This document shows positions 56,866-64,000 of a DNA stretch of 64,000 nt, piece after piece. Numbering within the stretch: position 1 is the first letter of the stretch; each line of letters opens with the position of its first letter. The DNA is from Neptunomonas qingdaonensis. GTDB lineage: Bacteria > Pseudomonadota > Gammaproteobacteria > Pseudomonadales > Balneatricaceae. Where the stretch lies: positions 391,237 to 455,236 of the forward strand of contig NZ_FOOU01000003.1 of NCBI RefSeq assembly GCF_900113275.1. Direction: 5' to 3'. Position numbers and translations under genes: made by a program. The notes under the pieces were generated by a model. That model was not told the origin of the DNA and ran no database searches. It saw nothing but the letters and a program-made list of their open reading frames with translations.

Positions 56866-58937
56866 GTTTCGATACGCAGGCTCTATTCGTTCTTTTACCC
56901 GCCATCCACCGCATCCGGGATGCAGAAATGGCTCAAGCTAACGGTCTTGAGCGAGGTCCGTTGGAAGAGCTTATTGGCGTGTTAGCAGAACAGATCAGTG
57001 TCGCTGATGAGAGTTTGGAACAGCTCTATGATGATCTGTTTATTGAGACATGTGCTGAATGGGTCGTACCTTATATCGGTGATCTGATTGGCTATCAGAG
57101 CTTACATAATGTGGTTGCCAAGGTAGCAAGTTCACGGGCGGAAGTTGCACATACGATCGCTTTGCGGCGTCGTAAAGGCACGGCACTGGTCCTTGAACAA
57201 TTAGCCCGCGATGTAACCGGCTGGGATGCACGCGCGGTTGAGTACTTCCAGCGATTAAATACCACCCAGTATATGAACCATCCACGCTTAGATAATCTGC
57301 AATCAGCAGATTTACGCAAGGGAGAAGCTCTGGAGTGGACAGGGAGTGCTTTCGAAACCGCCAATCGCACCGTCAATGTTCGTCGGATCGAGTCTTCAGG
57401 ACGGCATAATATCCCTAACGTTGGATTACATCTGTGGCGGATTCAGGCGTATCCACGCACCTTGTCTGCGGCACACAGAGAAGGCCCGCATCGTTATCGG
57501 ATTAATCCGCTTGGGTTTGATATGCCAATTTACAATCATCCGCAGGCGGAGGTTGAAATCACCCATCTGGCTGATCCTGATAATGTACCCTGGCCGCTGT
57601 CCCGGCGTCGAATGCATCATCATCTTGAGCGCTATTATGGAGAAAGAGCAAGTGTTGCAGGGACGCTAGATAATCCTAATCCTAGTCTTCAGTTGTTTGT
57701 TGATGGTGTCTTGATTGAAAGAGATAAGGTGCGAATCTGTAATCTCAGTGATGATGACGTAGGTTGGGCTAATAGCCCACCCCCCGGGGGTATTTATGCG
57801 ATTGATCCGCAACTGGGACGTGTCGCTTTGCCTGCAGAAGCAGACGATCCATCGGATGTCCGTCTGAAGTGGCACGAAGGTTTTAGTGCCGATATCGGCG
57901 GTGGTGAATATGAACGTGGTGATAGTTTGCCTGTTCCGGCGGATCTTACCACCTTGGTGCGTGTACCGGATCAGCATTCAACATTGGCAAGTGCTTTAGT
58001 GGCGATTGCTGGCAACGGTGTGATTGAAATTACTGATAATAGCCGCTACAGCGAAATAGTTGCGATTAACGTTGTTGATGAAGGTCGTGTAGAAATTCGC
58101 GCAAGTAATAATTGTCGGCCTGTATTGGATCTGGGTGGCTTCAGCGTCACCGGAGGCGAGAACAGTAGCTGTATTTTTAATGGTTTAGTCATCAGTGGCG
58201 CACCGTTAGACATCGCGGATGAAGCAGATAATCAGCTTGCCAAACTAGATCTTATTCACTGTACGCTGGTGCCGGGTATTGAATTGAACACTGATGGTTC
58301 TTCGCGACAAGCGGGTGCCGCGAGTTTGATAGTCGCTATTCATGGTGTAGATATCGGTATTCAAAAATGCATTTTGGGTGCTATTCGTTGCCATGAACGA
58401 AGTAGTGTGAGGGCAGAGGACAGCTGTATCGATGCCAATAATCCGGAGGCGGTTGCCTATGCAGGTATAGATGGTGAGTCGCCTGGTGCTGTCTTATCGC
58501 TGCTTGCTTGTACCCTAATCGGTAAAGTACATGCTAGTGAAATGTCGCTTGTTTCAAATAGTATTCTGTTGGCAGCGCTCTCTGCTACAGACTCCTGGGT
58601 TGTGCCGGTTAGAGCTGAACGAAAGCAGGCCGGGTGTGTGCGATTTTCCTGGTTGCCTTTCAGCTCTATTGTTCCGGCGCGCTACCAGTGCCAACCGGAT
58701 TCAGCAGAGGCCGGCCTGCAGGTAACACCAGGTTTTACATCGCTCCATTATGGCACGCCTGCTTATGGTCAGCTTGCAGGCAGCACTCCTGATCAAATAA
58801 TCAGAGGCGCTGATGACGAGAGCGAGATGGGCATGTTTCATCATTTATACGGCGCTCAGCGCGACACTAATCTGCGTATACGTCTTGCGGAGTACCTGCG
58901 GGTAGGGTTACGCGCCGGAATTTTTTACGAATCGTGA
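56862..58937 (+). CDS. P2-I-like tail protein with beta-rich extension
   Basis: 691 residues. The N terminus (LLPAIHRIRDAEMA...IETCAEWVVPYIGDLIGYQSL...RKGTALVLEQLARDVTGWDARAVEYFQ, about 10-135) is the phage tail protein I-like domain that attaches fibres to the baseplate. The rest (about 280-680) is beta-rich, with a strand ladder resembling a beta-helix (NCRPVLDLGGFSVTGGENSSCIFNGLVISG). It overlaps the giant baseplate gene by four bases and ends 13 bases before the fibre-like gene. Confidence 0.82.
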   Translation: MSFDTQALFVLLPAIHRIRDAEMAQANGLERGPLEELIGVLAEQISVADESLEQLYDDLFIETCAEWVVPYIGDLIGYQSLHNVVAKVASSRAEVAHTIALRRRKGTALVLEQLARDVTGWDARAVEYFQRLNTTQYMNHPRLDNLQSADLRKGEALEWTGSAFETANRTVNVRRIESSGRHNIPNVGLHLWRIQAYPRTLSAAHREGPHRYRINPLGFDMPIYNHPQAEVEITHLADPDNVPWPLSRRRMHHHLERYYGERASVAGTLDNPNPSLQLFVDGVLIERDKVRICNLSDDDVGWANSPPPGGIYAIDPQLGRVALPAEADDPSDVRLKWHEGFSADIGGGEYERGDSLPVPADLTTLVRVPDQHSTLASALVAIAGNGVIEITDNSRYSEIVAINVVDEGRVEIRASNNCRPVLDLGGFSVTGGENSSCIFNGLVISGAPLDIADEADNQLAKLDLIHCTLVPGIELNTDGSSRQAGAASLIVAIHGVDIGIQKCILGAIRCHERSSVRAEDSCIDANNPEAVAYAGIDGESPGAVLSLLACTLIGKVHASEMSLVSNSILLAALSATDSWVVPVRAERKQAGCVRFSWLPFSSIVPARYQCQPDSAEAGLQVTPGFTSLHYGTPAYGQLAGSTPDQIIRGADDESEMGMFHHLYGAQRDTNLRIRLAEYLRVGLRAGIFYES

Positions 58938-58950
58938 GGGAGTACATATT

Positions 58951-61900
58951 ATGACTTTCGATCTCAGTCGCATTCGCTTTGATGCTCGCAAGGACTTTTT
59001 AGGCGTCGTAATGCAACAAGGCCGGGTTCAGTTGGATTCCGACTGGAATGAATGGGTTGCGCAATTGTCACGTCGCCTTCAGGCGGGCACTTTGGATATG
59101 TTTAATGGTAGCGTAGTGCCACGTATCACCCCTGAAGGGTTTCTTATTGAGGCAGCCGGTGGTGCGCTCAGTATTGGCGCTGGCCGAATCTATGTTGATG
59201 GTTTGTTGGCTGAAAATCATGGCGGAGCACCATTAGCCTGGAATCCACAATTGGCAGAGCTCAGCGGTACAGCCGCTATTGATTACGCTAGCCAGCCGTA
59301 TTTACGACCCTATCCGTCTGATGATTTTAACAATAGCGCCTTACCACAAGGAGGGCCGCACCTGGCATATGTAGATGTGTGGCAGCGTGATGTCAGTGCT
59401 GTAGAACAACCGGACTTGATCGAAACCGCAGTTGGCGTGGATACCACAGGCCGCCGTCAGACGGTCTGGCAAGTCAAAGTGCTGGAGAATGTCGGAAATA
59501 TCAGCCGCGATACACCCGAAGAAAATATTCCCGGTTGGCGCGAAGCCACTGAGCCTTCGGCTGCACGCTTAAGTGTAGGCGTTGGATCGCCTCCCGATGA
59601 GGCGGATAATCCCTGTTTGATATCGCCAACCGCCGGGTATCGAGGACTGGAGAACCAGCTGTATCGTGTTGAGGTTCATACAGGCGGGTCTCTGGGAACC
59701 GCCACCTTTAAATGGTCGCGAGATAATGCAACGGTTGCGTCACGTGTTACTCATATCAACCCTGAACGGGACCGGATCACCGTTGAAAGTATCGGCCGTG
59801 ATGACCTGTTGCGTTTTAACGATGGAGATTGGGTAGAGGTTACAGATGATTGGCGTGAATTAAATAACCTGCCGGGTGAATTACGGCGGATTAAAGCCGG
59901 TGGTGGTGTCGATGAAATTGCACGTACGCTGGCGTTTGATAGGCCTTTACCTGCAGAACCGAGCAGTATTAATGATCCCTGCAATTTTCCTGTTGGCGGC
60001 AATAATGCAACAGATTCAAGCCGCAATACCCGCGTTCGTCGTTGGGATCATACCGGACAGGTTCGTCGTGACGATGGTAGCGTTGCGCAGAATCTTAACG
60101 ATCCGGGGAGTAATGGTGAAATCGTTATTCCACCAACCGCTACTGGTTTGTTTATTGAGCACGGTATTGTCGTGCATTTTGATTTAAGTCCTGATGCAGC
60201 GTTACATCCGTCTGGTGGTGAGTTTAAAAGCGGTGATTATTGGGTGTTTGCCGCACGCAGTGCAGATGCCAGTGTGGAATTGCTGGATAGGGCAGCACCG
60301 TTGGGTATTCATCACCATTATGCGCGCTTGGCACGTGTCCGTTTCCCTGACGATGAAACCGATTTCAGAACTTTATGGCCTGCGATTGCTGAGGGAGAAG
60401 ACTGTAGTTGTTCGGTTTGTGTCAGTGCAGAAAGCCATAATAACGGTACAGGAACGATCCAGCAGGCGATTGATAGCATTAAAGATACGGGGGGGACTGT
60501 GTGTCTGGGGATCGGGACCTATAACATTGGTCGTCCTCTGGACGTAATCGGTGCGCGAGTGCTGACTATACGAGGTCAGGGGTGGAGAACGTCATTGGTA
60601 GGCACAGAGCCCGGTGGTATTTTTAATATTGCTGATAGTAAAAGTGTCTCGTTGGAATATTTTACGGCCATTGCTTCTGCAGGAAAATCTGGGGTAAGCA
60701 GTGTCATTGCGGCGCATAATGTCATTGATCTGAGTGCTGATCACATCAACTTGATAGGGCTAGCTGTAGACAGTAGTACCAGCGTTGGGCTTGGCTTATC
60801 CGGCTTGGTCTTAGGTGCTCATATCAGCCATTGTGCCATTATTGCCGAGCGTGGTATCGCGGTTACCGGAACCGGTAAAGTAAATTTCGTTATTACCGGT
60901 GAGTTGCATATCGAACATAATCTGTTCTTTTGTAGCCAACGCGCTGTCAGTTTCGATGCGCTAAGCCTGCACTTTGGCAATAGCCGGATGACAGCTAATC
61001 TGATGTTAACCGGTAATGATGCCGCCATTGTTGTGACGGGTGCTGTCCTGAAACGATCTCAGATGTTTATTGCTGATAATACGATCGCTACCACGGGTGA
61101 TGGTATTCGTGCAGGTGTTGGTTGTCTTAGCGTCAGAGGCAATAAATTAAGTGGTTCAGGAAGGCAGAGTAGCCAGGGTATTGTATTGCAGCAAGGTATT
61201 GATCCAGCTGCTATCGATCAAATCATCATATCTGAGAATCGAATTTCAGGATTTAATGGCAATGCTATTACTATCAACTGTCGTATTGAAAGTATCATCA
61301 TTTCGCAAAATCTGATCAAAGAAATTGGGCTCGGTGCATTGGTGATGAGTGAAAGCGCAGCGGCAGACTTGCTGACGTTTAGCGCTAATCAGTGTCATAA
61401 ACTTGGCCTTCAGGCAAGGGATGACGATACCGCTTTTGCTGCGATACAGCTAATCCGTGTTTCACGCTGTGATGTGCTGGATAATGTTATAGGCAGCGTT
61501 GCGTTGTTATCTATTACCAGCCCTGGTGTTGATGCGATCCGCACAGCAGCAACCGGTCAGTTACGAGTGGCCGGGAATAGGTTTTTTGCGATAGGGCCCG
61601 ACCGCATTAGCAGCGCCGCCACGGTTAATGCAGCACATTTTTTGCCCCCTTTTGATCATCTTAGTTTTGAGAATAACAGTGTTGAGCGTCTTGGTGATGA
61701 GAGTCAAAAACCGACCTCTATTAATTGGCAGGCAATAAATATGTCGCCAGAAGCTGTTCAATTGAGATATTTCGCAGAAGCTAGCTTTATTAGCACAGAG
61801 AAGGGCGGTGAGGCTTACCTGCTAACAGCGACGGGGGTTTCTGCTGTTGATTTTCGGGTACCATCTGCATCAGTCAGGGGTAATCATTTACGTGCACACC

Positions 61901-62193
61901 TGACCGATGTGGCGCTCAATCAGTGTGCTCAGATCGATAGCTGTTTGTTCACAGAAAATCACTGTGAAGTGACCGGCGAGACAAGTAAGCAGTTCTTGCT
62001 GGGGGATCTTAGAGCAGGAACATTGAATGTCAGTAATAACCATCTGATAGGCGCGCGAGACCGGGATACGTTGCACTTAGCTACAAGGATTAAACGTGCA
62101 ATTGTGATTGGAAATACCGCGAGTGGCCCGATTATCGTTCAGGGCGATCCAGTACCTGCTGATATTAATCTGACGAATATTATTGGCTTTTGA
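58951..62193 (+). CDS. DUF6519/beta-helix protein, candidate fibre or spike-like appendage
   Basis: 1080 residues. The N terminus FDLSRIRFDARKDFLGVVMQQGRVQLDSDWNEW is the DUF6519 signature found in eCIS loci (domain to about 480). Then CVSAESHNNGTGTIQQAIDSIKDTGGTVCLGIGTYNI starts a right-handed beta-helix of pectate-lyase/NosD type (about 490-1060), with many IxxNxI turns. Such folds bind or cut polysaccharides. It is the most likely receptor-binding or cell-surface-contacting part, taking the place of Afp13. Confidence 0.82.
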   Translation: MTFDLSRIRFDARKDFLGVVMQQGRVQLDSDWNEWVAQLSRRLQAGTLDMFNGSVVPRITPEGFLIEAAGGALSIGAGRIYVDGLLAENHGGAPLAWNPQLAELSGTAAIDYASQPYLRPYPSDDFNNSALPQGGPHLAYVDVWQRDVSAVEQPDLIETAVGVDTTGRRQTVWQVKVLENVGNISRDTPEENIPGWREATEPSAARLSVGVGSPPDEADNPCLISPTAGYRGLENQLYRVEVHTGGSLGTATFKWSRDNATVASRVTHINPERDRITVESIGRDDLLRFNDGDWVEVTDDWRELNNLPGELRRIKAGGGVDEIARTLAFDRPLPAEPSSINDPCNFPVGGNNATDSSRNTRVRRWDHTGQVRRDDGSVAQNLNDPGSNGEIVIPPTATGLFIEHGIVVHFDLSPDAALHPSGGEFKSGDYWVFAARSADASVELLDRAAPLGIHHHYARLARVRFPDDETDFRTLWPAIAEGEDCSCSVCVSAESHNNGTGTIQQAIDSIKDTGGTVCLGIGTYNIGRPLDVIGARVLTIRGQGWRTSLVGTEPGGIFNIADSKSVSLEYFTAIASAGKSGVSSVIAAHNVIDLSADHINLIGLAVDSSTSVGLGLSGLVLGAHISHCAIIAERGIAVTGTGKVNFVITGELHIEHNLFFCSQRAVSFDALSLHFGNSRMTANLMLTGNDAAIVVTGAVLKRSQMFIADNTIATTGDGIRAGVGCLSVRGNKLSGSGRQSSQGIVLQQGIDPAAIDQIIISENRISGFNGNAITINCRIESIIISQNLIKEIGLGALVMSESAAADLLTFSANQCHKLGLQARDDDTAFAAIQLIRVSRCDVLDNVIGSVALLSITSPGVDAIRTAATGQLRVAGNRFFAIGPDRISSAATVNAAHFLPPFDHLSFENNSVERLGDESQKPTSINWQAINMSPEAVQLRYFAEASFISTEKGGEAYLLTATGVSAVDFRVPSASVRGNHLRAHLTDVALNQCAQIDSCLFTENHCEVTGETSKQFLLGDLRAGTLNVSNNHLIGARDRDTLHLATRIKRAIVIGNTASGPIIVQGDPVPADINLTNIIGF

Positions 62194-62205
62194 AGGAGAT
62201 AGATT

Positions 62206-62706
62206 ATGCGTATAGCAACTTTTCGTGGTGAACGTAATGTAGCCGATATTGCTGAAAACCTATTTGCCAGGCTGAACGATACTCAACGTGAAAAAGTGGT
62301 TGAGCAGCTATTAAAAGCAAACCCTCAACTACGAAACATCAGTAAAATGAAAAAAGGTACTATTTTACGTGTGCCTTCAATACCTGATCTTCGCGTTAAA
62401 ACTACCCGAAGCCTGGAAAACTCAAGTGACCAGGTAGCTGAAGAGTTAGCCGATGCTTTAAATAACTTTGAAGCACGAATGCAAAAACGTACCGAAGCAG
62501 AAATCAAAAATACGCAAGTACAACTGTCGGTATTAAAAAGTGATAACTTTCAGGCAATGATTGCTGATTCTGAAATACCTAACGTGTTGGCAAAAAGCAC
62601 GGCTGAAGCACTCGAAACACGTACTAAAGAGCTGCCAAAACGACATGATGAAGTGAGCAAAGCGATCCGATTGGGACTGGATGACTTGAAAAAAATGCTG
62701 AAATAA
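62206..62706 (+). CDS. LysM-like/coiled-coil protein ending the eCIS operon
   Basis: 166 residues. The first 65 resemble a LysM-type module (NVADIAENLFARLNDTQREKVVEQLLKANPQLRNISKMKKGTILRVPSIPDL); the remainder is charged and helical, probably coiled coil. It lies 12 bases after the fibre-like gene with GGAG before it. Similar small proteins close some eCIS loci, but no role is established. No hairpin terminator is visible within 100 bases downstream. Confidence 0.65.
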   Translation: MRIATFRGERNVADIAENLFARLNDTQREKVVEQLLKANPQLRNISKMKKGTILRVPSIPDLRVKTTRSLENSSDQVAEELADALNNFEARMQKRTEAEIKNTQVQLSVLKSDNFQAMIADSEIPNVLAKSTAEALETRTKELPKRHDEVSKAIRLGLDDLKKMLK

Positions 62707-62852
62707 AAAACAGGCGCTGTAGATGGAGCATAAGTTAAAAGGTAAGAATACATGTAATCTGATGAATTTTTAGTAAAGAGCGTGTTAATACAAGTATTTT
62801 GAGGTTGTCATAATGACTCGGGAAAAATTTGTAAGCTTTTGAAATAAAACAC

Positions 62853-62880
62853 TTGTAATCATTCAGAATATTCGGATAAT
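62853..62880 (+). promoter_or_regulatory. promoter of tRNA-Leu
   Basis: TTGTAA (62853-62858), a 16-base spacer and GATAAT (62875-62880), followed by ACGCCCC. The 13 bases ATAATACGCCCCA around the -10 are identical to those of the tRNA-Gly promoter. An 80-base leader with two short hairpins (ATCTC/GAGAT and CTACT/AGTAG) precedes the tRNA. Confidence 0.75.
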
Positions 62881-62960
62881 ACGCCCCATCTCAACGAGAT
62901 ACAGGGGCTTACTTACGGCCTCCACCTACTCCAGTAGCAAAAGCTGCAACGGAGAATCCA

Positions 62961-63047
62961 GCCCGGATGGTGAAATTGGTAGACACACAAGACTTAAAAT
63001 CTTGCGCTTGAAAGAGCGTGCCGGTTCAATTCCGGCTCCGGGCACCA
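62961..63047 (+). tRNA. tRNA-Leu (TAA)
   Basis: 87 bases with a long variable arm: acceptor GCCCGGA / TCCGGGC, anticodon loop with TAA, T-loop GTTCAATTC and encoded CCA. It has the same anticodon as E. coli leuZ, which follows glyW-cysT directly there. Confidence 0.97.
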
Positions 63048-63112
63048 TCATCCTATTCAGTCGTTTAAAATATCTCATTACTTGTAATCTTCCTGGTGCT
63101 GCGCGGCTTTAG

Positions 63113-63351
63113 CGATAGTCGATTGGCAGCAGTCATGCTGAGCATGCGATACGTCCCGTTTTGATAGGTCGAAAACCTCAGGCCTTTCTCTGCGAGCCAG
63201 GCGGGCGCGCCAGTGCTAAACTGTTCTGTCTTATGGATAAGGCGAAAGCGGACGGGTTTAAGTCCTGTGCTTGTCTGGCAAGCTATTTACCTTATTGTCG
63301 CAAGCGAAAACGCTGGGGGGGATTAGTGTCTTTGGTGAGTATGTAAAATAG
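63113..63351 (+). pseudogene. IS66-family transposase C-terminal remnant
   Basis: A decayed fragment. One frame reads SIGSSHAEHAIRPVLIGRK and continues GGRASAKLFCLMDKAKADG, matching the IS66 TnpC end (NNLAERAIRPFVIGRKN... GAKASANLYSLIETAKANG). Near 63300 the match moves to another frame (LSQAKTLGGISVFGEYVK, stop 63349-63351); a second shift and a stop lie near 63116. No intact transposase or terminal repeat is present, so it is inactive. Confidence 0.7.
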
Positions 63352-63353
63352 CA

Positions 63354-63419
63354 GGAAGGCAATTACCTCCGTGGTAAGCCAGCCATCCTATGCGGGTTCT
63401 CTTCCTGAGAATGCCTTCC
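63354..63419. other. cloverleaf-like nested inverted repeats
   Basis: The outer stem GGAAGGCA (63354-63361) pairs perfectly with TGCCTTCC (63412-63419). Inside are hairpins TTACC-TCCGT-GGTAA (63363-63377) and TTCTC-TTCCT-GAGAA (63397-63411), with a 19-base middle that can form a 3-bp CAT/ATG stem. A further 7-bp hairpin AAGCTCA-TCC-TGAGCTT follows at 63427-63443. Whether this is an RNA or a DNA element is unknown. Confidence 0.55.
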
Positions 63420-63634
63420 ATGCCATAAGCTCATCCTGAGCTTCAGATAACTATAGTCTGCTTCCGGTGATTTGCAAGTAAGTGGCTAATTTAGGAGGGG
63501 TGGCTGTGGTTGGTTTGGAACTTAGTATGCTGATACTGCATGTTTAGATGATTCTTCTGACTATCATAACTATGAGTTGGTTATTGAGGGGGCTTAAGTA
63601 CGCTGTTTGGCTTTAGGTATTTTAAGTAGTAATC

Positions 63635-63665
63635 AAAGGCGCCCGCGTGGCGCCTTTGTTGTTTT
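63635..63665 (+). terminator. strong hairpin terminator before the rRNA operon
   Basis: A 9-bp stem AAAGGCGCC / GGCGCCTTT with loop CGCGT, then GTTGTTTT. It would stop transcription arriving from tRNA-Leu or the eCIS operon before the rRNA promoters. Confidence 0.8.
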
Positions 63666-63709
63666 CAGTATGTTTTTGCAATAATTATCACTTTTTTAAG
63701 GCAGGGCTG

Positions 63710-63737
63710 TTGACTCCTTTTGGGGAGTCTGTAGAAT
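63710..63737 (+). promoter_or_regulatory. rRNA operon upstream promoter (P1-like)
   Basis: TTGACT, a 16-base spacer and TAGAAT, then the GC-rich discriminator GCGCACCTC, as in growth-rate-regulated rRNA promoters. An AT-rich upstream stretch (63665-63700) may act as an UP element. Confidence 0.75.
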
Positions 63738-63895
63738 GCGCACCTCTTCCCAAGGAGGCTGCCAAACAGGTAGCTGAGATGAGAAGATGCTGGTTAGTAA
63801 GATCTTGATATTTAACATTTTTTCAAGGTTTTGTGATTGGTGGTTGGAGTCAGGTTTTGCAGCCGGAAGATTTCGAAAAAGTTGCAAAATAAAGA

Positions 63896-63923
63896 TTGAC
63901 TTCAACGCGGCGTTCGGTAGAAT
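63896..63923 (+). promoter_or_regulatory. rRNA operon downstream promoter (P2-like)
   Basis: TTGACT (63896-63901), 16 bases, TAGAAT (63918-63923) and the discriminator ATGCGCCTC; the hexamers and spacing are the same as in the promoter 186 bases upstream. Confidence 0.8.
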
Positions 63924-63932
63924 ATGCGCCTC

Positions 63933-64000
63933 ACTTGAACGACACGTTCAAGCGCTCTTTAACAGATTGGTCAGATAATTCGTGTGGGCGCTTGTCAGGA
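63933..64000 (+). promoter_or_regulatory. rRNA operon leader with stem-loop and boxA antitermination site
   Basis: The hairpin CTTGAACG-ACA-CGTTCAAG is followed by GCTCTTTAACAG, the boxA antitermination motif, and then by the typical pre-16S leader (GATTGGTCAGATAATTCGTGTGGGCGCTTG). The 16S gene itself is expected just beyond the window. Confidence 0.8.

Noticed and set aside
32384..62706. Contractile prophage or type VI secretion system
   Set aside because: No capsid, portal, terminase, integrase or lysis genes and no TssJ/L/M or ClpV genes are present; an Afp15-type ATPase and DUF4157 proteins point to eCIS.
25372..62960. Direct-repeat attachment sites flanking the island
   Set aside because: I compared the ends of tRNA-Cys and tRNA-Leu and their flanks; only T-arm similarity common to all tRNAs was seen, not a specific att duplication.
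62900..62960. Degenerate tRNA in the tRNA-Leu leader (ends GAATCCA)
   Set aside because: No T-loop consensus and no acceptor pairing could be found; it is treated as leader with small hairpins.

Overview
The window is about 64 kb of a gammaproteobacterial chromosome, most likely a marine Oceanospirillales-like species. That placement is inferred from the tusBCD-E/yccA, truC, uvrC-pgsA and tRNA Gly-Cys gene sets, the RTX exoprotein and the moderate base composition; no 16S sequence is included, so it is not proven.

Layout. 0-7.3 kb is housekeeping: malate dehydrogenase, a CheW protein, the TusBCD-E sulfur relay, a Bax-inhibitor-1/YccA membrane protein, TruC, MTA/SAH nucleosidase and a class V aminotransferase. 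7.4-19.2 kb is a type I secretion operon: HlyB-like ABC exporter, HlyD-like adaptor, a small membrane protein and a 2489-residue RTX protein with an N-terminal lipase-like domain. 19.2-25.4 kb is mixed: TlpA-like thioredoxin, a beta-hydroxyacid dehydrogenase, an unlisted 50-residue membrane protein, a DUF1853 protein, uvrC, pgsA and the tRNA-Gly/tRNA-Cys pair under a consensus promoter. 25.4-31 kb holds a large GGDEF/EAL sensor, a gene-poor stretch with small ORFs and an alpha/beta hydrolase.

31.1-62.7 kb is the centrepiece: a sigma-54-type activator followed by one co-directional block of about 20 genes forming a complete-looking extracellular contractile injection system (eCIS; Afp/PVC/CIS family). 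It encodes sheath, tube, a zinc-ribbon baseplate protein, a tail cap (DUF4255/Pvc16-like), a remodelling AAA+ ATPase, two eCIS-core (DUF4157) proteins that look like cargo, a subtilase without signal peptide, a CIS-tube/LysM pair, a split VgrG (gp27-like plus gp5-like), a PAAR-like tip, gp25, two large baseplate proteins, a P2-I-like protein and a DUF6519/beta-helix fibre-like protein. Many junctions are 4-nt ATGA overlaps, implying translational coupling and one long operon. A plausible -24/-12 promoter lies before the first gene.

The block sits between tRNA-Cys and tRNA-Leu(UAA), which are neighbours in the glyW-cysT-leuZ cluster of E. coli, so the whole 25.4-62.9 kb segment looks like an insertion splitting that cluster. 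To the right of tRNA-Leu are a decayed IS66 transposase fragment, a cloverleaf-like inverted-repeat structure, a strong terminator and two matching rRNA-type promoters. The window ends in an rRNA operon leader with boxA, just before an expected 16S gene.
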